Positions 18,836 through 27,810 of a stretch of DNA of 64,000 bases are shown in pieces. Origin of the DNA: an uncultured Haliea sp. (GTDB lineage: Bacteria > Pseudomonadota > Gammaproteobacteria > Pseudomonadales > Halieaceae); the NCBI GenBank assembly GCA_913061145.1, contig CAJXUQ010000004.1, positions 62,001 through 126,000 of the forward strand, read 5' to 3'. Below the pieces are notes generated by a model. It saw nothing but the letters and a program-made list of their open reading frames with translations. It ran no database searches and was not told the DNA's origin. Each line of letters opens with the position of its first letter. Positions within the stretch are counted from its first letter, which is position 1. Both the position numbers and the translations under genes were made by a program.

Positions 18836-19940
18836 CGACGCCTCCCCGGGATCGACCGCTGCGCAGGCGTCGGCGCAGGGTGTCACCGTAGAGCAGCACC
18901 AGGGCGAGCGTAGCGTAGAGCAGGTGCACCGCCCAGAACACCAGCGGGCCCGCGCCCTCCTCCATGGCCGAGCGCGCTTTGGTCAACAAAACCAGGTAGA
19001 TGAGGTACAGGGCGAAGGCGGGTGCCATCTTGATGTAGCGACCGCGCCGGTGGTCTGTACGACTGAGGGCGAGGGCGATAATGGCCACGATGGGCACGGT
19101 AACCGGCAGTGACAGACGCCAGTGCAACGCAGCACGCTCTTCCGCGACCGGCGATTCGAGCAGCGCCCGGGTGGGGCGCGCATCGACCCGCGGTACACTG
19201 CGAATACCGCCTTCCGGTTCGGGAATGCGCTCGCCGAAGCGCTTGAACTCCACGACCTCATAGTCAAGCTCGCCTGGCTGCCCGCTATAGCGGTAACCGT
19301 CGCGTAATTCCAGGTAACGCGCGCCGGTCTCGGCATCGAGGACAATTTCGCCCTCGGAGGCCACGGTGATCGTCAACCGGGTGCCCCCACCCGGTACCGC
19401 GGACTGCTGCGACAGGAAGACAGCGTGCATCACACCACTGTCCGGGTCTATGCGCTCGGCATAGCTGACCACGCCGCTTGATTTACGGTTCTGGAAGCGA
19501 CCCGCAGCGAGAGTTTGCAGGCCCTGTGATGTTTCCGGGTCATCCAGCAGCGCCGACGAGCGCGCCGCTCCCAGCGGCGTCACCAACAGGCTGAGCAGGG
19601 CTACCAGGGTCATCACCAGCAGGGCCGACACCAGCGTGTAGCCGGCCAGCCGGGTGGGGCTGACGCCACAGGCCGAAAGCACGACCATTTCGCTTTCCAC
19701 ATACAGCCTGCCATAGGCCATCAATATGCCGAGAAAGAGACCCAGCGGGAGAATGAGTTCAAGGAAGCCAGGCAGGCGAAAGAACATGACCGGCAGCAGA
19801 ATATCGCCGGCGAGGTTGCCCACCGCGGCCTCGGCAAGGTACTTGACGAAGCGTCCACTGAAAATGATTACCAGCAATGTAAAACTCACCGCAACGGTGT
19901 GTTGCAGGACGTCGCGGGTCAGATACGCCAGGATTTTCAT
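18822..19940 (-). CDS. lptF: LPS export system permease LptF
   Basis: The second permease of the LptB2FG extractor. The 372-aa YjgP/YjgQ family protein has N-terminal helices (about 17-35, 45-73, 97-120), a periplasmic domain and C-terminal helices, with LELILPLGLFLGILMAYGR as a family hallmark. It is the upstream gene of the lptF-lptG pair and is transcribed away from pepA, a classic gammaproteobacterial arrangement. Confidence 0.94.
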   Translation of the reverse strand: MKILAYLTRDVLQHTVAVSFTLLVIIFSGRFVKYLAEAAVGNLAGDILLPVMFFRLPGFLELILPLGLFLGILMAYGRLYVESEMVVLSACGVSPTRLAGYTLVSALLVMTLVALLSLLVTPLGAARSSALLDDPETSQGLQTLAAGRFQNRKSSGVVSYAERIDPDSGVMHAVFLSQQSAVPGGGTRLTITVASEGEIVLDAETGARYLELRDGYRYSGQPGELDYEVVEFKRFGERIPEPEGGIRSVPRVDARPTRALLESPVAEERAALHWRLSLPVTVPIVAIIALALSRTDHRRGRYIKMAPAFALYLIYLVLLTKARSAMEEGAGPLVFWAVHLLYATLALVLLYGDTLRRRLRSGRSRGGVDAPA

Positions 19941-19992
19941 GCAGGCCCAGATTGCAACGTGGCAGGCACCTGATCGGGGCCACCGCCAAAGG

Positions 19993-20021
19993 TTCAGTTT
20001 CTTCGCTGTACATCATACACT
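19993..20021 (+). promoter_or_regulatory. Possible pepA promoter
   Basis: TTCAGT (19993-19998) and TACACT (20016-20021) are separated by 17 bases and lie 42 bases before the pepA ATG. The -10 matches consensus at four positions and the -35 at three, so this is a weak candidate in the 123-bp divergent lptF/pepA gap. Confidence 0.3.
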
Positions 20022-20063
20022 AGCGCTCTTTTCCCCGCCCACGAAAACTAGCAGGCACCGATA

Positions 20064-21551
20064 ATGAGCACACTCACCTTTAACACCGCCCGCGCCAGCG
20101 CGGACCCGGCCAAGAGCAAAACCCGCTGCGCCATTGTCGCGGTGTTCGGCAATGAGCTGTCCGCCACCGCGGAGGCCCTGGACAGCGCCGGCACGCTGCG
20201 CGCCGCACTCAAACTCGGGGACTTCAAAGGCAAGCCGGGGGAGACCCAGCTGTTGCCCGGAATCGGCAATGCCGACCGCGTGATGCTGCTGGGCTGCGGC
20301 GAGCGCGCAAAGTTCAACCCGGCCGTCGCGCGTGAAACCGTGCAGGGGCTGAGCACCGCACTGAACGCCTGCAGCACAACCGAGGCGCTACTGCACGCTG
20401 CCGATTTGCTGAACGATGATGTGGAGGGCGCCTGGCTGCTGGAACTGGTCGCGCGCACTGTCACCGTTGGCAGTTACCGCTACACGCGCACCCTCTCCAA
20501 ACCCAAGGATCCCCTTGCACTGAAGAAACTGGCGGTCAATCCCGGCAAGGGCCTGTCCAGCCAGCAGGCGCAGGCGGCGCTGGACCAGGGCGCCGCACTG
20601 GGCAGGGGAATCAACTATACCCGTGAACTGGGCAACCTTCCGGGCAACATCTGTACGCCCACCTATCTGGCCAGCGAGGCGCGCAAGCTGTCCCGCGGCA
20701 ACAGCAAAGTGCGCACCCAGGTGCTGGAGGAGAAGAAAATGCGCGAGCTGGGCATGGGCTCATTGCTCTCGGTGTCGGCCGGCAGCGACGAGCCCGCCAA
20801 GCTGATTGTCATCGAGTATCGTGGCGGCAAGTCGGGCAGCGCACCCCAGGTTCTGGTGGGTAAGGGAATCACTTTCGACTCAGGCGGCATTTCCATCAAA
20901 CCCGGGGCAAAGATGGATGAGATGAAGTACGACATGTGCGGGGCGTCAAGTGTGCTCGGCACCCTGCAGGCGGTGATCGATATGGCACTGCCGCTGAACG
21001 TCACCGGCATTATCGCCGCTGCGGAAAATATGCCCAGCGGCCGGGCCACCAAACCCGGTGATGTGGTCAAGAGCATGTCGGGCACTACCATCGAGATTCT
21101 CAATACCGATGCCGAAGGCCGCCTGGTCCTGTGCGACGCGCTCACCTTTGCCCGCCGTCTCAAGCCCGCCGCCGTCATCGACATCGCGACACTGACCGGC
21201 GCCTGCGTCGTCGCGCTGGGCTCGCACGCCTCGGCTGTCTATGCCAACAACGACGCGTTGGCCGAGCAGCTGCTGCAAGCGGGGACCGTCACCCACGACC
21301 GCGGCTGGCGCATGCCACTGTGGGAGGACTACCGCAAGCAACTCAACAGCAACTTCGCGGACCTCGCCAACATCGGCGGACCCGAGGGCGGTTCGATAAC
21401 CGCTGCCTGCTTCCTCGCTGCGTTTGCCGAGGGTTACCCCTGGGCGCACCTGGACATCGCTGGCTCCGCCTGGAACAGCGCGCCCAAGGGTGCTACCGGG
21501 CGTCCTGTCGCGATGCTCACCCGCTATCTGCAGGACCGGGCCGCAGGCTGA
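20064..21551 (+). CDS. pepA: Cytosolic leucyl aminopeptidase (M17)
   Basis: PepA is a two-metal exopeptidase that trims N-terminal residues in the cytoplasm; in E. coli it also acts as an accessory DNA-binding protein. The 495-aa protein has the metal-binding VGKGITFDSGG and, at 347-354, NTDAEGRL containing metal ligands D349 and E351 and the catalytic arginine R353. There is no signal peptide. It heads pepA-holC-valS. A second M17 paralogue, with a signal peptide, lies at 34199-35758. Confidence 0.95.
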   Translation: MSTLTFNTARASADPAKSKTRCAIVAVFGNELSATAEALDSAGTLRAALKLGDFKGKPGETQLLPGIGNADRVMLLGCGERAKFNPAVARETVQGLSTALNACSTTEALLHAADLLNDDVEGAWLLELVARTVTVGSYRYTRTLSKPKDPLALKKLAVNPGKGLSSQQAQAALDQGAALGRGINYTRELGNLPGNICTPTYLASEARKLSRGNSKVRTQVLEEKKMRELGMGSLLSVSAGSDEPAKLIVIEYRGGKSGSAPQVLVGKGITFDSGGISIKPGAKMDEMKYDMCGASSVLGTLQAVIDMALPLNVTGIIAAAENMPSGRATKPGDVVKSMSGTTIEILNTDAEGRLVLCDALTFARRLKPAAVIDIATLTGACVVALGSHASAVYANNDALAEQLLQAGTVTHDRGWRMPLWEDYRKQLNSNFADLANIGGPEGGSITAACFLAAFAEGYPWAHLDIAGSAWNSAPKGATGRPVAMLTRYLQDRAAG

Positions 21552-21552
21552 C

Positions 21553-21981
21553 ATGACCCGGGTCGGGTTCTACGTGATCCAGCAGGCTGGCGAGGCACGT
21601 CGCCTGCAGGTCGCCGCCCGCCTCGCCGACAAGGCGTTTCAGCGCGGACACCGCATCTATATTCACGCCCGGGACCAGGATCAGGCGCGCGCGCTGGACA
21701 CCCTGCTCTGGGCCTTTCGCCCGGGCAGTTTCCTGCCACATGGACTGGCCGGAGACCCCGGCTCCGACCTCGTGGCGATCGGCTGGGGCGAAGAGCCTGC
21801 CGGGCACGATGACCTGTTGATCAACCTGCAGCTACAGGTGCCGGCATTTTTCGCCCGTTTCCACCGGGTCGCCGAGGTGGTGACCCAGGACGAAGCCAGT
21901 CTCGCGGCACTGCGGGAATCCTGGCGCTTTTACAAAGCCCGAGGTTACCAATTGGAAAAGCACGACCTCAGCGGCGTATAA
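21553..21981 (+). CDS. holC: DNA polymerase III chi subunit
   Basis: HolC is the clamp-loader-associated subunit that contacts single-stranded DNA-binding protein. The 142-aa protein matches the family in length and in the pattern TRVGFYVIQ at the start, then ALDTLLWAFRPGSFLPH and a late YKARGY. The ATG is one base after the pepA stop, and valS follows 33 bp later. This is a standard three-gene arrangement. Confidence 0.92.
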   Translation: MTRVGFYVIQQAGEARRLQVAARLADKAFQRGHRIYIHARDQDQARALDTLLWAFRPGSFLPHGLAGDPGSDLVAIGWGEEPAGHDDLLINLQLQVPAFFARFHRVAEVVTQDEASLAALRESWRFYKARGYQLEKHDLSGV

Positions 21982-22014
21982 TCCCGCGCTTTTCGCACCC
22001 GGACAGCTGACGCG

Positions 22015-24849
22015 ATGGACAAGACCTTCCAACCTGCCGCAATAGAATCCCGTTGGTACGACCACTGGGAGCAACAGGGGTATTTCAAGCCCAGTGGCGG
22101 CGACCGCAGCTACAGCATCATGATCCCACCGCCGAATGTCACCGGCAGCCTGCACATGGGTCACGGCTTCAACAACGCCATCATGGACTGTCTCGTGCGC
22201 TACCACCGCATGTGCGGCGACAATACACTGTGGCAGGTGGGCACCGACCACGCAGGTATCGCAACGCAAATGGTCGTGGAGCGGCAGCTGGCAGCGAACG
22301 GCGTCTCGCGCCACGATCTGGGCCGTGAAGCCTTCCTGAGCAAAGTCTGGGAGTGGAAGGGGGAATCCGGCGGCAACATTACCCGCCAGATCCGCCGCCT
22401 CGGCTCCTCGGTTGACTGGAGCCGCGAACGGTTCACGATGGATCCGGGCCTTTCCGCAGCGGTCGGTGAAGTCTTTGTACAGCTGTATGACCAGGGCCTC
22501 ATCTACCGGGGCAAGCGCCTGGTGAACTGGGATCCGGTTTTCAACACGGCCATCTCCGACCTGGAGGTGCTGAATGAAGAAGAACAGGGTTCGCTCTGGC
22601 ATTTCCGCTATCCCCTGGAGGGCGAGGCAGGGCATCTGGTCGTCGCCACCACACGACCTGAAACCATGCTCGGCGACAGCGCGGTTGCCGTGCATCCGGA
22701 GGACCCTCGCTACCAGCACCTGATCGGTAAACAAGTACGCCTGCCCGTGACCGGCCGCCTGGTGCCGATTATTGCCGACGACTATGTGGATCCGGCATTC
22801 GGTTCCGGGTGCGTCAAAATCACGCCCGCACACGACTTCAACGACTATGAAGTGGGCAAACGCCACAACCTGCCGCTGATCAATATTTTCGACCGCAACG
22901 CGCACGTTCTCGGCGAATTCACCGTACTCACCTTTGAGGGCTACGCCGCCCAACACGGGGAGCAGGCACCCGCAGCGTACGCTGGCATGGAGCGTTTCGA
23001 GGCGCGAAAGGCCATCGTCGCCGAATTCGACGCACTGGGACTGCTCGAGAAAATCGAGCCTCATACCCTCAAGGTACCTCGCGGTGACCGCTCCGGTGCC
23101 GTGGTGGAGCCGTGGCTTACCGACCAGTGGTACGTCAAGGTGGCAGACCTGGCGAAGCCCGCCATCGCCGCTGTTGAAGACGGCCGTATCCAGTTTGTGC
23201 CGAAACAATACGAGAACATGTATTTCGCCTGGATGCGCGACATCCAGGACTGGTGTATCAGCCGGCAGCTCTGGTGGGGGCACCGCATTCCGGCCTGGTA
23301 CGACACACACGGCAAGGTCTACGTTGGACGCAATGAAGCCGAAGTCCGGGAAAAATACGCCCTGGACGCAGGCACCGAACTACTGCAGGACGAGGACGTG
23401 CTGGACACCTGGTTCAGCTCGGCGCTGTGGACCTTCTCCACGCTGGGCTGGCCGGACGATACCGAGGAACTGCGCACCTTCCACCCCACCAATGTGCTGG
23501 TGACCGGATTCGATATCATCTTTTTCTGGGTGGCGCGGATGATCATGCTCACCCTGCATTTTCTCAAACACACGGATGGCAGCCCCCAGGTGCCCTTCAG
23601 GACCGTGTATGTACACGGCCTGGTGCGCGACTCCCAGGGCCAGAAAATGTCCAAGTCCAAGGGCAACGTGCTGGACCCGATTGACCTCATCGATGGCATA
23701 GCACTCGAGCCGCTGGTGGCCAAGCGCACCCAGGGCATGATGCAACCGCAGCTGGCGAAAAAGATCGAGCAGCAGACACGCGCCGAGTTCCCCGAGGGTC
23801 TGGCCGCCTACGGCACTGATGCGCTGCGCTTCACCTTCTGCTCGCTGGCCTCCACCGGCCGGGACATCAAGTTCGACATAGGCCGCATTGAGGGCTATCG
23901 CAACTTCTGCAACAAGATCTGGAACGCGGCGCGCTATGTGCTGATGAACTGCGAGCAGCAGGACTGCGGCACTGACGCGAGCCTGCCTCTGCAACTCAGC
24001 CTCGCAGACCGCTGGATTCTCTCACGCCTGCAGGAGACGGCGGATGCGGTAGCGAATGCAATCAACCAGTACCGCTTCGATCTCGCAAGCCAGGCACTCT
24101 ACGAGTTCATCTGGAACGAGTACTGCGACTGGTATCTGGAACTGTCGAAACCGGTGCTCTGGGACGAGCAGGCGGCGCCCGAGCAGCTGCGCGGAACGCG
24201 CCACACCCTGATCACCGTGCTGGAAACCTGGCTACGATTGCTGCACCCCATCATGCCGTTTATCACCGAAGAGATATGGCAACGTGCCGCGCCACTGGCA
24301 GGCATTACCGGTCCCAGTATCATGCTGCAGCCCTGGCCGGAGAGCGATGCCGGCGCCGTGGACAGTGCCGCGAATGCGGAGATAGAATGGCTCAAAGCGG
24401 TGATTGTCGGCATTCGGAACATCCGTGGAGAAATGAACGTGCCGCCGGGCCGGGGTCTGGACCTGATGTGTCGCAACGGGAGCGATCTGGATCGCGAGCG
24501 GCTGCGGAACAACGCCGGTTTCCTGAAGAAGCTCGCCCGGCTGGACAGCATTGAATGGCTGGATACCGATGCCCAGGCACCGGTTGCCGCCACGGGACTG
24601 GTGGGAGAGCTGGAACTGCTGGTACCGCTTGCCGGGCTTATTGACCGCGATGCCGAGCTGGCCAGGCTGGGCCGTGAGGTGGAGAAACTGGAGAAGGAGC
24701 GCGGCCGTCTGCAGGGCAAACTGGGCAACAGCAACTTTGTTGATCGGGCGCCGCAGGATGTGGTCGACAAGGAACGGGAAAAACTGGCGGCGCTGGATCA
24801 GGCGCTGCACAAGCTGCGCGGGCAGGCGGATTATATCGCGCAGCTGTAA
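22015..24849 (+). CDS. valS: Valyl-tRNA synthetase
   Basis: The class I synthetase that charges tRNA-Val and edits threonine. The 944-aa protein has HMGH (47-50) as the HIGH motif, KMSKS (544-548) as the second catalytic loop, an editing domain between them, an anticodon-binding domain after about 640, and the ValS-specific C-terminal coiled coil (about 870-944). Nothing is unusual about it. Confidence 0.97.
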   Translation: MDKTFQPAAIESRWYDHWEQQGYFKPSGGDRSYSIMIPPPNVTGSLHMGHGFNNAIMDCLVRYHRMCGDNTLWQVGTDHAGIATQMVVERQLAANGVSRHDLGREAFLSKVWEWKGESGGNITRQIRRLGSSVDWSRERFTMDPGLSAAVGEVFVQLYDQGLIYRGKRLVNWDPVFNTAISDLEVLNEEEQGSLWHFRYPLEGEAGHLVVATTRPETMLGDSAVAVHPEDPRYQHLIGKQVRLPVTGRLVPIIADDYVDPAFGSGCVKITPAHDFNDYEVGKRHNLPLINIFDRNAHVLGEFTVLTFEGYAAQHGEQAPAAYAGMERFEARKAIVAEFDALGLLEKIEPHTLKVPRGDRSGAVVEPWLTDQWYVKVADLAKPAIAAVEDGRIQFVPKQYENMYFAWMRDIQDWCISRQLWWGHRIPAWYDTHGKVYVGRNEAEVREKYALDAGTELLQDEDVLDTWFSSALWTFSTLGWPDDTEELRTFHPTNVLVTGFDIIFFWVARMIMLTLHFLKHTDGSPQVPFRTVYVHGLVRDSQGQKMSKSKGNVLDPIDLIDGIALEPLVAKRTQGMMQPQLAKKIEQQTRAEFPEGLAAYGTDALRFTFCSLASTGRDIKFDIGRIEGYRNFCNKIWNAARYVLMNCEQQDCGTDASLPLQLSLADRWILSRLQETADAVANAINQYRFDLASQALYEFIWNEYCDWYLELSKPVLWDEQAAPEQLRGTRHTLITVLETWLRLLHPIMPFITEEIWQRAAPLAGITGPSIMLQPWPESDAGAVDSAANAEIEWLKAVIVGIRNIRGEMNVPPGRGLDLMCRNGSDLDRERLRNNAGFLKKLARLDSIEWLDTDAQAPVAATGLVGELELLVPLAGLIDRDAELARLGREVEKLEKERGRLQGKLGNSNFVDRAPQDVVDKEREKLAALDQALHKLRGQADYIAQL

Positions 24850-24937
24850 CGCACACACTCGGTGCAAGCATTCAGAACCCGTCGCAGACATGCGCCGGGA
24901 ATAATAAAAAGTGGCAGGAAATACCGAGGAAAGGGGT

Positions 24938-25150
24938 ATGAATGAACGTGTAAGTGGCACAGTGAAGTGGTTTAACAACGCCAAGGGGTTCGGCTTTATA
25001 ACCCGCGAGGAAGGCAGCGAGGACGTGTTCGTGCACTTCCGCTCGATTCAGGGCGAGGGGTACCGCACTCTCAATGAGGGTCAGACTGTAGAGTTCAGCC
25101 TGGTTGAGGGCCCCAAGGGCCTGCAGGCGGAGGACGTACAGAAGCTCTGA
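24938..25150 (+). CDS. CspA-family cold-shock protein
   Basis: A 70-aa single-domain RNA/DNA chaperone with the RNP1-type KGFGFIT and RNP2-type VFVHF motifs and WFN in the first strand. The ATG at 24938 follows AGGAAAGGGG. The leader from valS is only 88 bp, too short for the long cold-sensing 5' UTR of E. coli cspA. The next gene carries a related domain on a membrane anchor, which suggests local duplication. Confidence 0.93.
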   Translation: MNERVSGTVKWFNNAKGFGFITREEGSEDVFVHFRSIQGEGYRTLNEGQTVEFSLVEGPKGLQAEDVQKL

Positions 25151-25300
25151 ATTGCAAAGGCGGTCGCTCACGGCCCCACGCCATGCTTTAGGTTTAACCT
25201 GTCTCACACTGACTGCCCGCGGCGACAGCCGCCGCAGGGCTGCTCAATTGCGCCTGGCTCTCCATCACAGGCGTCAACCCATTAACTGACGAGGAACACC

Positions 25301-25753
25301 ATGCGCTTAATGTCCCAATTGATCATCACACTGCTCATTGCACTGGCGCTCTCCGCGCTGGCGGGCTCCATGCTTGACCTACCCTTCCCCGATCCCACCC
25401 TGCTGGTGTTGTTCGCGGTGGCCACCACCAGTTCTGCGCTGCTGGGCGCACTGTGGCCGGTGTCGGCAACACAAGGCCCGCGGGCCGCAAACGACAGACA
25501 GGAAAAACCAGCGCGGGCTGCCCGGCAATCTGCCGGCAACCGGGAACAGGGCACTGTCAAATGGTTCAACAGCGCCAAGGGTTTCGGCTTCATCACCTGC
25601 GACGACGGTCGGGAGGTGTTTGTGCACTTCCGGTCAATTCGCGGCGAGGGCCGCCGCAGCCTGCGCGACGGCGAGCGCGTGGCCTTCCACACCGCCGCTA
25701 GCGACAAGGGCCCTCAGGCTGAGGATGTAGAGCTGCTGGAACGGTCGCACTGA
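25301..25753 (+). CDS. Membrane-anchored cold-shock-domain protein
   Basis: A 150-aa protein with two hydrophobic segments (about 5-25 and 33-53) and a charged linker, then a complete cold-shock domain from about residue 83 with KGFGFIT and VFVHF. The domain closely resembles the soluble cold-shock protein encoded 150 bp upstream, including the HFRSIxGEGxRxL stretch. Topology would put the nucleic-acid-binding domain at the cytoplasmic face. The function is unknown. The intervening 150 bp holds a GCGGCG/CGCCGC hairpin without a T-tract. Confidence 0.85.
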   Translation: MRLMSQLIITLLIALALSALAGSMLDLPFPDPTLLVLFAVATTSSALLGALWPVSATQGPRAANDRQEKPARAARQSAGNREQGTVKWFNSAKGFGFITCDDGREVFVHFRSIRGEGRRSLRDGERVAFHTAASDKGPQAEDVELLERSH

Positions 25754-25754
25754 G

Positions 25755-26384
25755 GTGGCGGCAAACAGCAGGGGCCCGCGCACCGAACGCCGCTTCCGCG
25801 GCATGATTATGCCGACCGCAGCACATCCGGCGATACGCCGCGTCCGCCGCCGCGGCAACCTGCCAAGCATTCATGGCAACAAGCTGTGGAAGTCGAGCTG
25901 CCTGCTGCTGGATTACCTACAGAAACACCCGCCGGCGCACGCCGCCCGGGTGCTGGACGTCGGCTGCGGCTGGGGCATTGCCGGCATCTGGTGCGCTTCC
26001 AGGCTGGGCAGTGACGTCACATCGCTGGATGCCGACCCGGACGTCTTCCCCTACCTCGAGGCAGTTGCCGCCCTGAACGGGGTCAGCACGCGTCACCAGG
26101 TGAAACGTTTCGAGCAGATCAGCACCCGGGAGCTGGCGAGCTATGACCTGTTGCTGGCTGCTGATGTGTGTTTCTGGGATGAACTGGTGCGCCCGGTTAC
26201 CAACCTCGTCAATCGCGCCGTGAAGGCCGGCGTGAAGACCATTGTCATTGCCGACCCTGAGCGTTCGACGTTCCTCGACATGGCGCAGAGTTGCGTGGAT
26301 CGGCACTGTGCCGAGCTTCTGCCCTGGCGCTGCCGCGGCAGTGTTGAAGCGCGCGGTGCGCTCATGGTGATCGAAAACGCCTGA
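25755..26384 (+). CDS. Class I SAM-dependent methyltransferase
   Basis: A Rossmann-fold methyltransferase of up to 209 aa with motif I DVGCGWG (68-74), the acidic end of strand two in SLDAD, and ADVCFWDE as motif IV-like. The arrangement resembles the lysine-methyltransferase-like (Methyltransf_16 or PrmA-related) families, but no substrate can be named. The GTG at 25755 begins one base after the preceding stop and suggests coupling; ATG codons at 25803 and 25809 are alternatives and would remove an Arg-rich leader. Its end overlaps the convergent gene by 23 bases. Confidence 0.75.
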   Translation: MAANSRGPRTERRFRGMIMPTAAHPAIRRVRRRGNLPSIHGNKLWKSSCLLLDYLQKHPPAHAARVLDVGCGWGIAGIWCASRLGSDVTSLDADPDVFPYLEAVAALNGVSTRHQVKRFEQISTRELASYDLLLAADVCFWDELVRPVTNLVNRAVKAGVKTIVIADPERSTFLDMAQSCVDRHCAELLPWRCRGSVEARGALMVIENA

Positions 26385-27687
26385 TGGCTTCCGGGTCGAG
26401 GTAGCGGTAGGTCCGCTCGACACCGGTACTGGCAATCGGCGCACCGTCCTCCAGGCGCGGGCGAAATCGGGTTCTCAGCAGGCCGCGGTAGAGCCGCATG
26501 GCGAAGCCCTTGTCGCCCTCGTCGTAGGCTTCGGTTTCGACATCCCGTGCCACGCCCCGCTCGTTGATGCTGAAACGGGCGCTGACCAGCACGCCGCCCT
26601 CGCCCGGGTCGCGGAGAAACGCGCCATTATCCGGCAATTCCACCGGGCTGCCGAACCACTCATCGAGCAAGGTCCGCTGACCGGTCGCCTGCAGGTGCGC
26701 TGCTACCGCGCGGTAATCCTGCAGTGCATCGCCCTGTGCACCGTTCCAATGACGCCAGTCAGCGAGTGCGAGCCAGGCGCGGGCACGCAGCGCCTCGTCG
26801 CGCACATCCTGTGCTGCAATGAACTCAACCAGCAGTTCCGTGCCACGGCCCTCCGCAAGACGCTGTAGGGTGACCAGCCGCTGCTCGTAGACATCCAGCT
26901 CCTGCACCGGCTCCTGACGAAAGCCGAAGCCCAGCGCGCTGTCACTGCGCGAAGAAAAAGCGTCAGGACGGGCCTGGGCCTGTATCATGTACAGATTGCG
27001 CAACTGACTGTCGACCAGTGGCCAGCGCTGCTCCGCGGGCAGTGTGTCGCGGGCAGCGGTCAACAGCTGTTCGTTGCTCTCATAGAGTTGCACCAGACGC
27101 CGGTGGTCGCTGGCATCCAGCCCGCGCCGCAGTGCCTCGCGCTGCCAGCGAAAGTACTCCGCCGCAGCGCGCGCGTCGGGCTGCCGGCCCGCGCCGCCCA
27201 GCAAGCGGAAGTAATAGTCGTAGCGCGCATCCAGCGCGCGCCAGTCGCCCAGGCTGCGATGCACCGAAAACAGCTCGCGAATCAGCGGCAACTGGTTGTC
27301 ACTGTAGAGGCCCTCATTCACGCGCAGCACGTGCAGGGCGCGGTTGTAGGCGCGCGCCGCGCCGACGATATCCCCGGACCGGGACAGGCTGCGTCCCAGA
27401 TCGGCGAGTGGCTCAGTCAGGCCGGGGGCATAAGGCCCCTGCTGCATCTCCAGTTCATCGAGCCGCTGACGCTGCAATGCGGCCGACTCCGGGCGGGTGG
27501 TCGGGTCAACATCCACACGGCGCGCAACCGGTGCCTCATCGGGCCATGCCTTGCCGGCGCGGATGAAATCATGGCCATAGCTTGCGCCGGGAGCGGCATT
27601 GACCACAGCGAACGGCGCTGCCCCCAGCAGCACGACACAAAGCATGGCCAACCACTCCCGGCCCACTGCAGACTCCTCCTGCCTCAT
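26362..27687 (-). CDS. Exported repeat-like protein with TonB-type C-terminal domain
   Basis: The 441-aa protein has an N-terminal signal sequence (LAMLCVVLLGAAPFAVVNAA), a long helical middle consistent with TPR-like repeats (for example ADLGRSLSRSGDIVGAARAYNRAL), and a C-terminal region resembling the TonB C-terminal fold: VSARFSINERGVARDVE, then LRTRFRPRLEDG. It lacks the N-terminal membrane anchor and Pro-rich spacer of true TonB. It probably works in the periplasm; the partner is unknown. GAGGT precedes the ATG. Confidence 0.72.
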   Translation of the reverse strand: MRQEESAVGREWLAMLCVVLLGAAPFAVVNAAPGASYGHDFIRAGKAWPDEAPVARRVDVDPTTRPESAALQRQRLDELEMQQGPYAPGLTEPLADLGRSLSRSGDIVGAARAYNRALHVLRVNEGLYSDNQLPLIRELFSVHRSLGDWRALDARYDYYFRLLGGAGRQPDARAAAEYFRWQREALRRGLDASDHRRLVQLYESNEQLLTAARDTLPAEQRWPLVDSQLRNLYMIQAQARPDAFSSRSDSALGFGFRQEPVQELDVYEQRLVTLQRLAEGRGTELLVEFIAAQDVRDEALRARAWLALADWRHWNGAQGDALQDYRAVAAHLQATGQRTLLDEWFGSPVELPDNGAFLRDPGEGGVLVSARFSINERGVARDVETEAYDEGDKGFAMRLYRGLLRTRFRPRLEDGAPIASTGVERTYRYLDPEAIRRFRSP

Positions 27688-27810
27688 CGCCTACCTCGCT
27701 GCCACGTACGTCATACGGCGCTCGCTAGAGCATCCGAACCAATGATGATATAACGGCTTCCACGCAGACACATCTTCCATCCGTCATCAGCCGGCAAACC
27801 GGAGCCCACG

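Noticed and set aside
21832-23310. 492-codon minus-strand open frame within valS
   Set aside because: It is the shadow of valS and its composition has no domain signature.
24850-24937. Cold-sensing cspA-type 5' leader or cold-shock riboswitch
   Set aside because: The leader is under 90 bp and no extended folded region like that of cspA is visible.
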